The notes under the pieces were generated by a model. The model saw only the letters and a list, made by a program, of their open reading frames with translations, was not told the DNA's origin and did not search any database. Made by a program: the position numbers and the translations under genes. From assembly GCA_963576565.1 (NCBI GenBank), contig OY755045.1:40805909-40869908 (forward strand): DNA of 64,000 nucleotides, given 5' to 3'. This DNA is from Aspidapion aeneum (Eukaryota > Arthropoda > Insecta > Coleoptera > Brentidae). Shown piece by piece: positions 1 through 11,031 of this stretch. The stretch's first letter is position 1. The number at the start of each line of letters is the position of its first letter.

Positions 1-845
1 TTAGTCGTGAATTAGTCGTGGAAAAATTAATTTTGTCGCTCTTTTTTTTGACCGTTTTTTGAGTGCTTCGCTTAATTCATATAAAGTTAGAGAGGCACCC
101 AAAAAACACTCAAAACTAAACGCGACAAACTTAATTTTTCCACAACTCATTACCGACTAATTAGCGGCAAATTATCCACCATATTCGATTTCGATACGTC
201 ATGTCTGAAGCCATTTTTACGAAGGTTATTTATTAACTTTATATGAAGTTAGCGAAGCACCCTCAAAAACGGTCAAAAATAAGAGCGACAAAATTAATTT
301 TTCCACAACAAATTCACGACTAATTAGCGGCAAATTATCCACCATATTCGATTTTGATAGAAGCCATTTTTACGAGGGTGCTTCGCTAACTTCATATGAA
401 GTTAGCGAAGCACCCTCAAAAACGGTCAAAAATAAGAGCGACACAATTAATTTTTCCACAACTAATTCACGACTAATTAGCGGCAAATTATCCACCATAT
501 TCGATTTTGATAAAAGCTATTTTTACGAGGGTGCTTCGCTAACTTCATATGAAGTTAGCGAAGCACCCAAAAAAAGGGTCAAAAATAAGAGCGACAAAAT
601 TAATTTTTCCACAACTAATTCACGACTAATTAGCGGCAAATTATCCACCATATTCGATTTTGATAAAAGCCATTTTTACGAGGGTGCTTCGCTAACTTCA
701 TATGAAGTTAGCGAAGCACCCTCAAGAACGGTCAATAATAAGAGCGACAAAATTAATTTTTCCACAACTAATTCACGACTAATTAACGGCAAATTATCCA
801 CCTAGTCACGATTCAATCTGCGATGGGTGCTTCGCTAACTTCATG
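1..845. repeat. 153-bp tandem satellite with internal palindrome
   Basis: A tandem array runs from the window edge to about 845. A landmark string (ggtcaaaaataagagcg or a close variant) recurs at 271, 424, 577 and 730, giving an exact 153-bp period. A more diverged unit lies before 240. Monomers carry a 40-bp perfect palindrome centred on CATATG, at 376-415, 529-568 and 682-721. The rest of the monomer is AT-rich. The left end is cut by the window, so the array is probably longer. Confidence 0.9.
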
Positions 846-1265
846 CTCATAAATAAATAAGGTATAGAATAATAACAGAATTTTAATAATAATAAAAAGC
901 AAGTTGTTTTGATGAAAAATATTTATTTGTATTTTATTATAAAAATAAAAAGACCATGGATCTTTTTAAACCTGTGAAGTCTATGCATATTAACGTATAT
1001 AAAAATATAAAAAAATATACCCTTTTTGCAGCTTTTTCTTGAAATACCCTACAAATTTACTCTACTACAATACCCAATATACAAATATAAAAAAAATATA
1101 CCCTTTTTTGCAGCGTTTTTTTGAAATTCCCTACAAATTTACTCTACTACAATACCCAATATATAAATAAAAAAGAACTAGATATTTTTTTTATAAAATA
1201 AGGTTGTAGTCTCAGAGACATGAAGTCTGGTAAAGTATGACTGATCCGTCACATCGCAATTTTTT
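846..1265. other. AT-rich stretch without a gene
   Basis: Very AT-rich DNA. A segment near 1000-1065 (kaaatataaaaaa.. acccttttt gcag type) recurs at about 1075-1160, so it holds an imperfect tandem duplication of about 75 bp. I see no coding sequence or element boundary. Confidence 0.5.
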
Positions 1266-1497
1266 TTATGGTGGCTGGTAATCTTTGTTTTTTTGCAAAG
1301 CTTGGTTAATGAGATATACCCACGTTTGTTCCACGTGAGATGCACACAAAATGTTGTCAAAACTGACATAAACAGATTTTACCTCACTATAAGTTGGGGA
1401 CTCCACCATTACGAAAGGCAGCATGGGTAGCCCATGTATTTTTAAAATGTTTCTCCTTTGTTCAATTACTTCCTCCACCTCCAAGTCAGTGCTGACC
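1266..1497 (-). CDS. possible exon of an unrecognised gene
   Basis: On the minus strand an open frame runs from about 1497 to a stop at about 1266 and ends in residues KNKDYQPP. Just upstream in the sense direction is a good splice acceptor: a T/C-rich tract ending in CAG next to GTCAGCACTGAC. The peptide is charged and looks coding (stretches such as EVEEVIEQRRNILKIHGLP and EVKSVYVSFDNIL). It resembles, from memory only, short conserved arthropod hypothetical proteins found near transposons, so it may be host or mobile-element derived. No other exon was found nearby. The open frame extends past 1500 into the adjacent MITE, which I take to be fortuitous. Confidence 0.35.
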
Positions 1498-1543
1498 TGA
1501 AAAAGAAGATAAATTTTATATATTTGTAAATTTAATTCAGAAC

Positions 1544-1705
1544 CAGTGGCATATATAAAGGGGGGCCTGGGCCCCCCCCTCAAAGTTAAGGTTTTTTTAG
1601 ATATTTTGCACATGTTTTATGAATATAAACATAAAATAGCCTAAAATACGGCCTCATGAGGTCTCGGTCCCCCCCCCCCGAATTTTTTTTCTATATACGC
1701 CACTG
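1544..1705. mobile_element. hAT-like MITE
   Basis: A 162-bp element has terminal inverted repeats CAGTGGCATATATA and its complement TATATACGCCACTG. It is flanked by an 8-bp near-duplication, TTCAGAAC (1536-1543) and TACAGAAC (1706-1713), with one mismatch. CAGTGG-type ends and an 8-bp duplication are typical of the hAT superfamily. The inside has C- and G-runs and no coding capacity. Related copies lie near 60204-60365 and, in fragments, near 5875 and 63150. Confidence 0.7.
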
Positions 1706-1713
1706 TACAGAAC

Positions 1714-2468
1714 ATTAAAGGTTTGCTTTAAGTTAAAAGGTTTAAACTTCACACTTTCATACTAAAGGCTCTTTGCTTAAAAATCTTTAATAATTAATTC
1801 AAAGAATTGAAGCCATGATTCAAATGACATCAAATTTAAAATTATTAAAATCACAAAATACAAAGATAAAGCATTCTAAAAAAAATAATAAATAGGATAG
1901 TTTTTGTGATTTCTAATAGGATCTGTTATTGTGGAAGACCAATCTGCAAGATGCATGTTTTTAACCAACAAAGCCAGATTTGTTTCCATCTTTAAGCGGA
2001 AATCTGAAACAAAAAAAAATAGTATGAATTTTATATTAAAAACAAACAAAACCTACGCCTGTGGATACTTGTCGTCAATTAGCACATAAATCAGTTAATT
2101 AAAAATTAATCCTATTTACTGTTTGTTTATAAAGCAATCAGTTTCCACAGAACAAAAAGTTTATACAATGAATACGTTTTTTTTCTTGAAGCTATATTTC
2201 CACCTCTAAATATTTACCTTTAAAGCGTTATTCCTGATGACTTTTTATTCAGTTCGACTCTTGCCTTAAAAATACCCGCGTATTTAGGTCCGTATTAGTA
2301 CAAAATCACAAAAACTAAACCTTGTTTGGTCAATGTTTTTCCCAAAACATGGCGTCCCCTTGATTTTTGGGCACACTTTTGTTAGGTGATCCGTGCTTTC
2401 TGCGACGGTCTGTAATACAATGCTACGTAGGGCGTCGGGTCGGTTCGGTCTAGACCGCGGCAAACACG
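1714..2468. other. intergenic DNA
   Basis: AT-rich from 1714 to about 2280, then more mixed composition to 2468. Short open frames here lack any family signal. I see no repeat boundary other than the start of the pogo-like element at 2471. Confidence 0.4.
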
Positions 2469-2635
2469 TAGGGGAGAGCGGGGCTGGTTGGGCATAGGGG
2501 CACGTTGAGACACCCCTATTAACTCGACAATTAGACGTCAGATGCCAGCGCCACCCACGTGGCAAAGTTGCCTTTGCTCATGAATTAGTCCGCAGTGAGA
2601 ATCTGTGAGGAACAGATTTTGACCTATTTTTTTTT

Positions 2636-3678
2636 GGCTCTGTAACGAAATAGCGCGTATCAAAATAACGCATATCAAAACAGCGCGTGTTTAGAACAGC
2701 GCGTGTTCAAAATAGCGCGTATCAAAATAGCGCGTGTTCAAAATAGCGCGTATCAAAATAGCGCGTATCAAAATAGCGCGTATCAAAATAGCGCGTGATC
2801 AAAATAGCGCGTATCAAAATAGCGCGTATTAAAATAGCGCGTGTAAAAAATAGCGCGTATCAGGTCTGCTTAGGTATATTCACCTAAACAGTTTGAGCAA
2901 GTTCAGATAAGTTATACTTACTTAACCGTTAAATAAACCGATGGCTTGCTATACTTAACACAACTCATATAGTTCGACTGAGGAATTTCTTTCTAACATA
3001 TTTTTTTCAAAAAAAAAACTTCCCTGGCTTCTTTTCCGGGATCCTAGAGGGTGTGTAACCAAACCGAACCGAACCGGACGGAACCGAACCGAACCGATCC
3101 CAAACATTTTTTCCCTCCCTGACCTTTTTCCACCACAAAAAATGTCACCAAGTCACAGGTCAGAATAGAAACCTACCAAAATAAGGATCGAGAAGCTAAT
3201 TTAGGAAAATAATTTTTTGAAAAAATGTTTCGGTTTGGTTCGGTTTATTTCAGTTCGGTGCGGTTTGAATCGGTTCGGTTGAATTCGGTTTGGTTTGGTT
3301 ACACCCTATAGGATCCCGGGAAAAAAAACAGGAAAGTTTTTTTTTTGAAAAAATATTTTAGAAAGAGACCCCTTAACTCGAACTATTTTGTAACAGCGAC
3401 GTTTGTAATGGCGATCTTTCAAAGCGCGGTATTTTTAGACGCGCTATTTTAAGACGCGCTATTTTGAACACACGCTATATTAAACACGCGCTATTTTGAT
3501 ACGCGCTATTTTGAATACGTGCTATTTTGAACACTGGCCATTTTGGTACGCGCTGTTTTGATACGCGCTATTTTGATACGCGTTATTTTGAACACGCGTC
3601 ATTATGATACGCGCTATTTTGATCACGCGCCGTTATGATACGCGCTATTTTGATCACGCGCTATTTCATTACAGAGCC
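2636..3678. mobile_element. foldback element FB-1 (GGCTCTG ends, 9-bp-type duplication)
   Basis: The outer arms are tandem arrays of about 15 bp: atagcgcgtatcaaa at 2650-2860 and the inverted gcgctattttgatac at 3430-3670. The ends are GGCTCTGTAACGAAATAGCG and its near-complement ending CAGAGCC. An A plus T9 string flanks both sides (2626-2635 and 3679-3688), consistent with a 9-10-bp target duplication. Inner arms (about 2985-3105 and 3235-3375) carry CCGAACCGAACC-type strings and a shared segment with CCGGGATCCTAGAGGGTGTG. There is no coding region. It is inserted in the pogo-like element. FB-2 at 17634-18786 has the same ends. Confidence 0.8.
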
Positions 3679-4497
3679 ATTTTTTTTTGGACCTCGTAAG
3701 TAACTTTTTGTTATTTCGGAAAACATTTTACAGATTGTTTTGTTACACCTGCATGCCCCCATTCGGTTTTTTATAGTTAACTTTACATATTTAGACAGAG
3801 TTTAATGAAATTATAACGATGCTAATATTTACGCAAACATGGTTGCCGACTCTCTCAATTTTGTATGTAGGTGTGGGGCTAGTTGAGCCAAAAAGTTCGG
3901 GGCACGTTGGGCCACCGGCCCATCTAACCCCATACATTTTCTAAAAACATTTTTTTTTTATTTTAGGGTTAAAGTCAGCATGCGTACGTATAATGGACTA
4001 AAAATCACGTCATGTAATAATTCTCGCCCTAAACAAATGTTTTAGATTGTCCGCCTCTTGAAGACTGCGACCACTTGCGCCTGTAGTTTTTTATCAAAGT
4101 TACCTTTGGCAACGCTGAAACGCTTTCGACTGGAATCGGGCATATTGCGGTCTCTTATTAATATATGCTATATTCTATCTATTTTTTATCCTCTTATGGA
4201 AATTAGGCCCCCTAGATGTGGACTTGTTCACGTGGTATCTTCGTTAGTCTTGGAGATATAAAGTTAATTTCTTCACAATCTTGACTTGTGTTCTCTTGCA
4301 AACAAAAAACGATTAGTTTTTCTGTAAAACTAAGTTATTGGCAGAAGTTATAAGCCAAAGATTGTAAAAAAACAGTAAAAAAGCCGCCATTTATTTATTT
4401 ATGACATCACACAGACCCTTCAACTCAAATTTGAGGCAAACACCCGGTGACTTAAAATTGTGTGATCTATTATTACCAATCGATCTAGGGAAATTTT

Positions 4498-4611
4498 TAA
4501 AATTCGTGCTTTTCCGAAAGCTGGCGAAAGAAAGACCAAGATATCAACCGAAGAAAATGGTCAACAGCTATACTAACTGAAACTCCGGTTAAAGAAGAGG
4601 TGGAACGTGAA

Positions 4612-4642
<31 letters not shown>

Positions 4643-4884
4643 TCTGTTACCAAAAATGTCTTCAAGGAAAAGAAGCATAGAAAAACTACTCAGAAAAGGA
4701 CACTGAAAGATGACAGCGATTATGAAGAGGAAACATTTTGTCTAGTCTGCATGGAACCATTCTCAAACAGCAAACCAAAAGAAAAATGGGTACAATGTTT
4801 AACTTAGAAGTTTTGGGCCCATGAAACATGTGCTGATGCAGGGTTTACTTATGTTTGCCAAAACCGTAATTCCGATTCAGACTA
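4498..4884 (+). pseudogene. pogo-like transposase, C-terminal fragment
   Basis: The frame reads FPKAGERKK..., then TETPVKEEVERE, a lysine-rich stretch, and a cysteine-rich tail (CLVCMEPFSNS, WVQC, then WAHETCADAG). This order is typical of the C-terminus of pogo/jerky/Tigger-type transposases, which end in a PHD-like zinc-binding tail. The longest ATG-started piece is 4607-4807. A TAG at about 4805 interrupts the zinc-binding tail, after which the same frame continues to about 4884. The DNA-binding and DDE domains are not recognisable upstream, where foldback FB-1 and decayed sequence lie. It is non-functional. Confidence 0.6.
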
Positions 4885-5212
4885 GAGCAAGAATTAGGTT
4901 ACTTCATATTTTTTTTAAGAAAGTTTAAGTTTAGTATTTTATTATTATCAATAAAAATAATCTAAGAATTTCCTGTTATTTTTTCAACCATGCCCAACTT
5001 GCCCCATCGTATGGCCCAACTTACTCCGTGAGTGGGGTTAGTTGGGTCGCTTGCAAGGGTGCTAGAAAAAAGTGTTTTTTAAGTTTGAATGCATAGTTTT
5101 AAAAACCAATATTTGCCTTAAACATATTATAATTGTAAAACTGTAAGTAATATAGCAATGCTTTTATTTACATTTATGTAAAAAGTGGCTCAACTAGCCC
5201 CGCTCTCCCCTA

Positions 5213-5697
5213 CAAAATGTCAACCGAAACGTCACGATCTACGCGCGACAAGTTATATTGCTCGATAATTTCGGTTGTTAATACCAAATTTGTTGTGAAC
5301 TTTACGAGGTAATTAATAGAAACCAATTCAGACCGTTATAATAACAAAATCACGCCATAACATTATACAAAAAATGTTTGTTGTAATAAACACAAAGAAA
5401 TATTTGCCAATATTAAGAGTATATTTATATTTGGGAAATTTTAAGTATTAATAACAAAGACGTTCTGTTACCTTAAAAGAAAGAGTGTTTTGGTTATGGT
5501 TAATATAAGGCAATTAATATTTAAAAAAACATCAAATTATTAAAGAAACAAATGAAATATTATTTATAACTAAACACTTTAAAAAAGGTTTGTTACCAAT
5601 AATTAATGATAATTGCTTTTAATATTTTTTAATGAGCACAACAAAAATAAGGTTTACCAAATATTTGTTAATATTAAAGTCAGTTTTTTTTTCAGTG
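5213..5697. other. AT-rich intergenic DNA
   Basis: After the transposon end the sequence is strongly AT-rich with only short open frames. No gene or repeat boundary was recognised. Confidence 0.4.
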
Positions 5698-5835
5698 TAG
5701 AGTGTCCGAGTGTCCGGATATAGGAGTGAATTTTACATGTACAGAAATAGGGAAAAGCTTGGTTCCAACAAATTTGTCCGCCTAAAGGGAGTTTTCGCTT
5801 AATAGAGGTGTCCGCAAGGAGAGGTTTCACTGTAA
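5694..5835. mobile_element. small pogo-like MITE or terminal remnant
   Basis: A roughly 140-bp block begins CAGTGTAGAGTGTCC and ends GGAGAGGTTTCACTG. Its inside has gttttcgcttaatagaggtgtccgcaag, typical of short pogo/Tigger-derived repeats. The ends are only partly complementary, with TA following the right end. A possible hAT-like fragment ending GCCACTG follows near 5877-5910. Confidence 0.4.
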
Positions 5836-6349
5836 TTAAAGATTATAAGGTTTCCCTCAAGGAGGAGGAGCGGGCCCTACATTTAAGGGGGGTGCGGATT
5901 CGCCACTGCAAACCTACATAATATACTTAATTAGTCAAATTGGAAAACAAGGCAAATAATGTTTAACAAGATAATTTTGGTGATTATCTTTGCTTTGATA
6001 TTTTTTGGTATTTATTGATGATATTAAAATCATACATTTGCCTCAATAGTTATAAACAATACATTATTTTAACCGATTTTATATTTAATCCTGTGTGAGT
6101 TTGCAAATTTTAACCTGTTTGGTTTATTAATAGGCCGAAAAATACCAAAAAACATTTTGAGAAATAAAGCATTTTTTTGTACGCTTTTTTATGTACAGCT
6201 AGTAAAAAGGGGTGAGCATTTTTAGGCCTTTTAAAAATGGTGAATCTAAAATTTTTATGATAATTCGTGGTTTTTAGTAGTAAACGAAATATTTAAAATT
6301 GTTTACCTACATATAAATGGTGTCCCAGAAAGAGCGGAACACCTAAATA

Positions 6350-6845
6350 TCTCTCTATTCTGAGGGTTAATTTGAAGTCAACCTACTTTTTTTTAACAAA
6401 GTTTTTTGACAAGACATGCATGTACATTTTTGGAAAGAATATGTTGACGTCAGGTTTCTCCACGTACGTCTTAAATATATCAGTACTGCTACAGCCTATT
6501 AAAACCATTAATGGAAAATGACTGCTACAAGCGTTCCGCCATAATGGATTTAAATGAACCCAAACGTATCGCTTGGATTAAAAAGTAGACGATTTAATGA
6601 AAATTTGACAGGAATTGCTTTCAAATGACGTTGACAATTTGTCAATGCGATGATTTGACGTTGTTAAATTGGGGTTAAATTTTGTTATATTTAAATGTAA
6701 GAAAGATCTTTGGATTTTCGAACTTTTAGAAGACAAAGCCATTATCTTAAGTCGACGTAGCCGCTTACTTGGTATTCTTCGAAACAAATTAAATGTATTT
6801 ATCCTAAGGTAACTGATAATGTGTGTTTTTAAGCTTAGAAAGGTT
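6350..6845. repeat. left part of an interrupted inverted-repeat element
   Basis: The segment at about 6459-6575 (cgtacgtcttaaatatatcagta, then atgactgctacaagc, then atgaacccaaacgtat) is repeated in inverted orientation at about 17398-17515. The two lie on opposite sides of the BEL/Pao element, so that retrotransposon appears to have inserted into an older short inverted-repeat element. Open frames in 6578-6787 show no family signal. Confidence 0.5.
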
Positions 6846-7269
6846 TGCTGGAATGATATAAAAGTTTAGGAATAAACTATGTCGGACGCACAAGATTGCT
6901 GGCACTTACCCCTTAATCTCGTTCGAGCTGTTCTTGGTTGGCCAACCCTTCGATGTTCTTGTAGCCCTTTTTCCAGCTTGCACACACTAGTGAAAATATG
7001 TCGAAAGACAGTAATTAAATTTTAATTATAAATACAAGAAAATTGTTGGCAGCATGCCGGTATCGCAGATTTGACGGAAGTGTCATTTTTCCGTCGTCAC
7101 AGGTAAGGGGCGCGCAGGTGCCGGGGCAGACCTGTGCGTCATAATTTCGCGCGCTTATTTGAATTTTAAAACTAAGAATATTTTACGGTACTTTGAAAGC
7201 AGCCGAAAACGATTAATTAAAACTAAAATTTATAAATAAGAAAAAAATGCAGAACGTCAGTTTCCGACA
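6846..7269 (-). repeat. BEL/Pao 3' LTR, truncated
   Basis: It matches 16941-17372 over nearly its whole length: plus-strand start tgctggaatgat, end gtttccgaca. Relative to the 5' LTR it lacks the last roughly 65 bp, the part next to the primer-binding site. What lies outside is unrelated, which suggests a deletion or a replaced end. Confidence 0.85.
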
Positions 7270-7411
7270 TTCCACTCGCCAAAATCATAATAGGTTTTTC
7301 TAACCTAATTAAAAATACCGAAAACGAATAGACCGCTAAAATCCCGGGTCTAATTAAAAAGAAAAAAATAATAATAATAACTAATTCTAAACTAAGAGCA
7401 AGAGGTTCGAC

Positions 7412-7681
7412 CTATTGCTCAGGCAAAGGACATACTTTTACTACGGGACGCTGTAAGGTGCCAAATTGAGTTTTGACAGTTACAACGCGAACGATTCCAT
7501 CTTCATCCGGATGGACGCGCATTACACGACCGAGAACCCACTCTCGGGGTGGTTTTTGTTCATTTTTAATAACGACGAGTTTGTTTTCTGTAATGTTTGG
7601 TGTCGATTTGGTCCATTTGCATCGCGATTGAAGAGTACGCAAATATTCCTGACTCCAACGTGTCCAGAAATGAGACTGCAT
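7412..7681 (-). pseudogene. BEL/Pao pol C-terminal domain fragment
   Basis: The peptide reads WTKSTPNITENKLVVIKNEQ, then PPREWVLGRV, then DGIVRVVTVKT and a final PVVKVCPLPEQ before the stop. This is the conserved tail after the BEL/Pao integrase core (the DUF5641-type region). It is in a different frame from the preceding integrase fragment, so at least one frameshift lies between about 7522 and 7681. The stop at 7412 is the natural end of pol. Confidence 0.8.
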
Positions 7682-7950
7682 TTGCTGCAGAAGTTGCCAA
7701 CGATTGAGCCGATTTTGAGGGATCTCGGTAAGGTCAGGTTCAGGGAATGACGTAAGAGGTTCGTCAAGAAATGACCTGGGGTCAAAGGAGTGAGATCATT
7801 TAGATCCTCGCTAATGCTACACAGAGGTCTTGAGTTTAACAAGCTTTTAATACCTGTAAGTACGGTGTAGAACTCTTCGTAAGCCAAAAGCTGATCGCCA
7901 ATGACTCTATAAAGATGTGTTTTGACTGCCTTGACTCCGGCCTCACTCAA
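7522..7950 (-). pseudogene. BEL/Pao integrase, C-terminal part of the catalytic core
   Basis: It starts near the catalytic glutamate region (SEAGVKAVKTHLYRVIG) and continues through LLNSRPLCSISEDLNDLTPLTPGHFL, the signature following the integrase core in BEL/Pao elements. The fragment is separated from the upstream core (7987-8733) by a frameshift near 7950-7990. It runs on into the wrong frame after about residue 105. Confidence 0.85.
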
Positions 7951-7986
7951 TCCATTAAAATGAGGGGCGCCTGGAGGGTTGAAATG

Positions 7987-8733
7987 TCATTTTATAGACA
8001 ATTTCGTTGCAGCAGCTTCCGCAAGAGATAAAAGCTCAGTGAAAGCTCCTTTGTAGTTGGTTCCCTGATCAGAAAAAGCTTGAGAGACTCGGCCTCTACG
8101 CGCGATAAAGCGGCGAAAGCTTGCCAAGAAAGCTTCTGTTGAAAGATCAGAGGCGAGCTCTAAGTGTATGGCCTTTGTGGATACACAAACAAAGAGGGAG
8201 ATATAAGCCTTTGTACAGACTTGAGCACCTCGCTGTCTCTTTGCCGCCAAAATTTTGAAAGGGCCCGCATAGTCAAGAGCAACTTGAGAAAATACTTTCA
8301 ATTGAGAAATGCGGTATTTTGGTAAGTCGGTCATGACTGGTAGATACGAATGAGGTTTTAAACGGAAACATTTTGTGCAAGAGGACACGCATCGATAGAT
8401 CGCGCTTCTGGGAGATAGTATCCAAAAGGTTTGGACAATAAGGTTATGCAAGGTCTTAAGACCTGGATGAAAATGATCAATGTGATACTGCTCTATAGAA
8501 AGTTCAGTGAGTCTGTGCTTTTGAGGCAGCAGGATAGGATGCTTAGCATCAAAGCAGATATTGGTAGATTTTCTTAAACGCCCTCCCACTCTCAGGATTC
8601 CTGATTCATCTATGAAGGGAGCTAGTTTTCTGAAAGGTTTAGGGAGTGTGTCATTTTGTTGACATATTCGAAGTATCTCGGAAAATCTATCCTTCTGGGC
8701 CGTTTTCACAAAGATCATAAGTGTATGATGCAT
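7987..8733 (-). pseudogene. BEL/Pao integrase: zinc-binding domain and core
   Basis: An HHCC zinc-binding module is visible (HIDHFHPG, then CVSSCTKCF). The catalytic core follows, with the first aspartate in VALDYAGPF and the second in FSDQGTNY. HLELASDLSTEAFLASFRRF is diagnostic of BEL/Pao integrase. The enzyme would insert element cDNA into chromosomal DNA. The third acidic residue lies in the next fragment, across a frameshift, so this copy is inactive. Confidence 0.9.
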
Positions 8734-9335
8734 TTCAGAAGGAGAGATAACTTGCGACTCAAATGCTTTTCGTAGTAGAAATCTAAAAATCTGGAATAGT
8801 ATGCCAAAAAGCGTTGAATTTTTCTCAAAGATGAAAATCTTGTTAGAAGTGTTAAGACTAAGCTTGGAGCTTTAACAGCAATATGAAAGCATGAAGGCTT
8901 TTCTTCAGCCGCAGCTTCGGGAAGCTTATCCAAGATGATAGCTGGTTGGTCTGGCTAGCTGCTGTAGTCTTGAACTAGAAATTCGGGACCATGCCACCAC
9001 AGTGGATGTTCGAGTAGCTCTAAAGGAGATACTCCTCTAGAGGCACAATCAGCCGCATTTAAGGCTGTAGGTACATATTTCCAGGATTGGATAGGAACAA
9101 CCTCTTGGATGTGGGCGACCCTGTTGGCCACAAATGTCTTCCAGCGGTGGGGAGAGCTGGTTAGCCAAGCTAGTGCCACTTGCGAGTCTGACCAAGCGTA
9201 GACCGCGTCGAATGTAAGTAAGTTACTATAGGAATCTTTGACAAATTGCAAGAGATTGCTTAACAAATAAGCAGAACAAAGCTCTAAGCGTGCCACAGAT
9301 TGAGTCTTGAGTGGCACCACCTTAGATTTTGCCAT
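8715..9335 (-). pseudogene. BEL/Pao RNase H region
   Basis: The frame 8955-9335 holds PLKTQSVARLELCSA, then YAWSDSQVALAWL and WKTFVANRVAHIQ, followed by YVPTALNAADCASRGV, the RNase H and tether region of BEL/Pao pol. The stretch 8715-8933 continues toward integrase in another frame (DKLPEAAAEEKPS). Frame changes near 8940 and 8730, plus a gap of lost frame between 9335 and 9461, show decay. Confidence 0.85.
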
Positions 9336-9460
9336 GATAAGACAAGTTTCTATTTTTCCTATCCAAAGATTCTAGCGATTTGAGATAGGACATTTCTTTT
9401 AGTACAAATAGCTTCAATAGGGGTACAAGAGTAAGTAAAACAATCAAGTGTAGGATTCCA

Positions 9461-10183
9461 CTAAAGACCCAGGACTTTTATGTAGTCCGGACCCTCGGTA
9501 TCAAAACTTATTTTCCTGTGAGAGCTTGGTACGGAAGCAAGAAGAGCTGGGTGGTTACTAGCCCATTTCCGAAGTTCAAAGTTTCCCTTTTTTAATAAGG
9601 AAATAAGTTCTGCTTGTAAATGAAGTGCTGAGGCGACAGAATCGGCGCCGCTCAAACAATCATCCACATATACGGACTCTTGAAGTACTTGGGATGCAAG
9701 GGGGTGGTTCTCCTTTTCAAGGGTAGCTAACTCTTTAATAGTTCGTAAGGCTAAGTAGGGTGCAGAAGAAACACCAAAAGTGACTCGATCTAGAGTGTAC
9801 TCTTTAATTTCCTCAGCCTTAGAAAAACGCCAAAGGAATCTCTGATAGTTCCTATGTTCAGGAGTTATAATAATTTGATTATACATTAGACGAATGTCTG
9901 AAGTAAAACAAACTGGATATGTTCTAAATTTTAATAAAATTGCAGATAAATCTTGATGCAGTTTGGGACCAGGAAAGAGTGTTTCGTTAAGGCTGATGCC
10001 CTTAGATCCTTTTGCACTGGCGTCCTGACCCTGAACTGATAAGGTAGAACTGGTATCAGATTTTCGAACACAGTGGTGTGGCAAATAAAAGGCTGATTGA
10101 GAACAATAATCTGAGCGAGGCACTTCAGAAATGAAGTTCTGCTCGAGATATTCATTTATAAACTTAGAATATGCAAGGTGCAA
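9461..10183 (-). pseudogene. BEL/Pao reverse transcriptase
   Basis: It contains the fingers and palm of a BEL/Pao reverse transcriptase: YSKFINEYL, then LKFRTYPVCFTSDIRLMYNQI, DRVTFGVSSAPYLALRTI, and the catalytic ESVYVDDCLSG (YVDD). The usual RVVFDAS motif is degraded to a SVQGQDASAKG-like string, so the fragment is mutated as well as frameshifted. It joins the upstream protease fragment across a frame change near 10170. Confidence 0.9.
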
Positions 10184-10762
10184 ATCTGAATTTTTATAAG
10201 CCGGGACTCCAGATAGGTGAAACGCCGAAGGGCTTGTGAATGTGTGTCACCAAAGTCCGGTTGGGGATGTTTGAATGGAAGCGATACTACAAATCTTCCT
10301 GATGATTCCCTAGAAACAGTTTTCTTATATATATTTTCACATTTAATTTCATCAGGAGACAAAACATTGCATAACTTTGGTGGTTGTTCGAATTCCCAGA
10401 ATTTTTGCAAAACCACATCTACCTGAGGTTCTAGTGAAATATGATAGCTAAGAAGGGGATCACTAAAACTAGATGTAGAAACTTTGCCTTGTAAAATCCA
10501 GCCAAAGACGGTCTCTAGTGCAACAGGCTGGTTGTGACTACCGAAGATGCGTCCAGGACCTAGCATGTAGGCTACTAAATCTGCACCTAACAGGAGGTCG
10601 ATAGAACCAGGTCTGTGTAGTTTACTGTCAGCCATAGATAAGCCTTTGATATATGACAAACTGGAAATGTCAACAGAAGTTCTAGGTTGACATGCAATTA
10701 CAGAAGGCAATATGATAGCTTCAAATGTAAAGGTTGGCTCAGGTTTATCTTTTGGTCTGATG
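10156..10762 (-). pseudogene. BEL/Pao protease C-terminal half and linker to RT
   Basis: The fragment reads PSVIACQPRTSVDIS, then IDLLLGADLVAYMLGPGRIFG and VALETVFGWILQG, the conserved second half of the peptidase A17-type aspartic protease region. The linker RESSGRFVVSLPFK leads into reverse transcriptase. In-frame coding continues upstream of the first methionine (TFTFEAIIL) to the P-element end at 10763, where it is cut. The first half resumes at 14458. Confidence 0.85.
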
Positions 10763-10950
10763 CATCAAGGTAGAATAAAGAGGAGATGACATCACGAGTC
10801 TTACCTGTACCCCCTTCGGCCATATTGTTTAGACCCTTTTGTCTATAGTCTGTCATCGCGATCGATTTGATTGATCGAGCGTTATTTTCGTTTAAATTGT
10901 GTTTTTTTTAAGTTTCGGGCGACATTTTTGCTAACTTTTATTAGAACGAG

Positions 10951-11031
10951 TATGGTGTCTTGTGCTCTACATAGTTGTGGTAGCAGAAGCAGAGTAGATC
11001 AGAAGATATCAAATGGAATAACGTTTCATCG
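10951..11031 (+). CDS. THAP zinc-finger first exon (P-element-like)
   Basis: From ATG at 10951 the frame reads MVSCALHSCGSRSR, then ISNGITFHR, followed at once by a splice donor (GGTGAGTA). A C-x4-C pair near the N-terminus with an FHRF-type motif about 25 residues later is the start of a C2CH THAP domain, the DNA-binding module of P-element transposases and many host proteins. The lengths fit a first exon; the later Cys and His would be on exon 2, which I cannot identify. It sits 188 bp inside the left terminal repeat, where a P transposase would begin. Confidence 0.6.

Larger units (their letters stand above)
2471..5210 (+). mobile_element. pogo/Tigger-like DNA transposon, decayed
   Basis: Terminal inverted repeats begin GGGGAGAGCGGGGCT at 2471 and end with the complement at 5210. 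Both are directly flanked by TA (2469-2470 and 5211-5212), the Tc1/mariner-pogo target duplication. Subterminal regions repeat CTAGTTGAGCC / GTTGGGCCA-type motifs near 3880-3930 and 4985-5050. A transposase C-terminal fragment lies at 4498-4884. A foldback element (2636-3678) is inserted near the left end. Without that insert the copy is about 1.7 kb, so most of the transposase gene is gone. Confidence 0.7.

Noticed and set aside
1..845. CRISPR-like array
   Set aside because: The repeats are 153 bp, palindromic, contiguous and without unique spacers, in eukaryotic DNA. It is a satellite.
2284..2565. Open frame across the left end of the pogo-like element
   Set aside because: It spans the transposon boundary and target TA, so it cannot be an ancestral gene.
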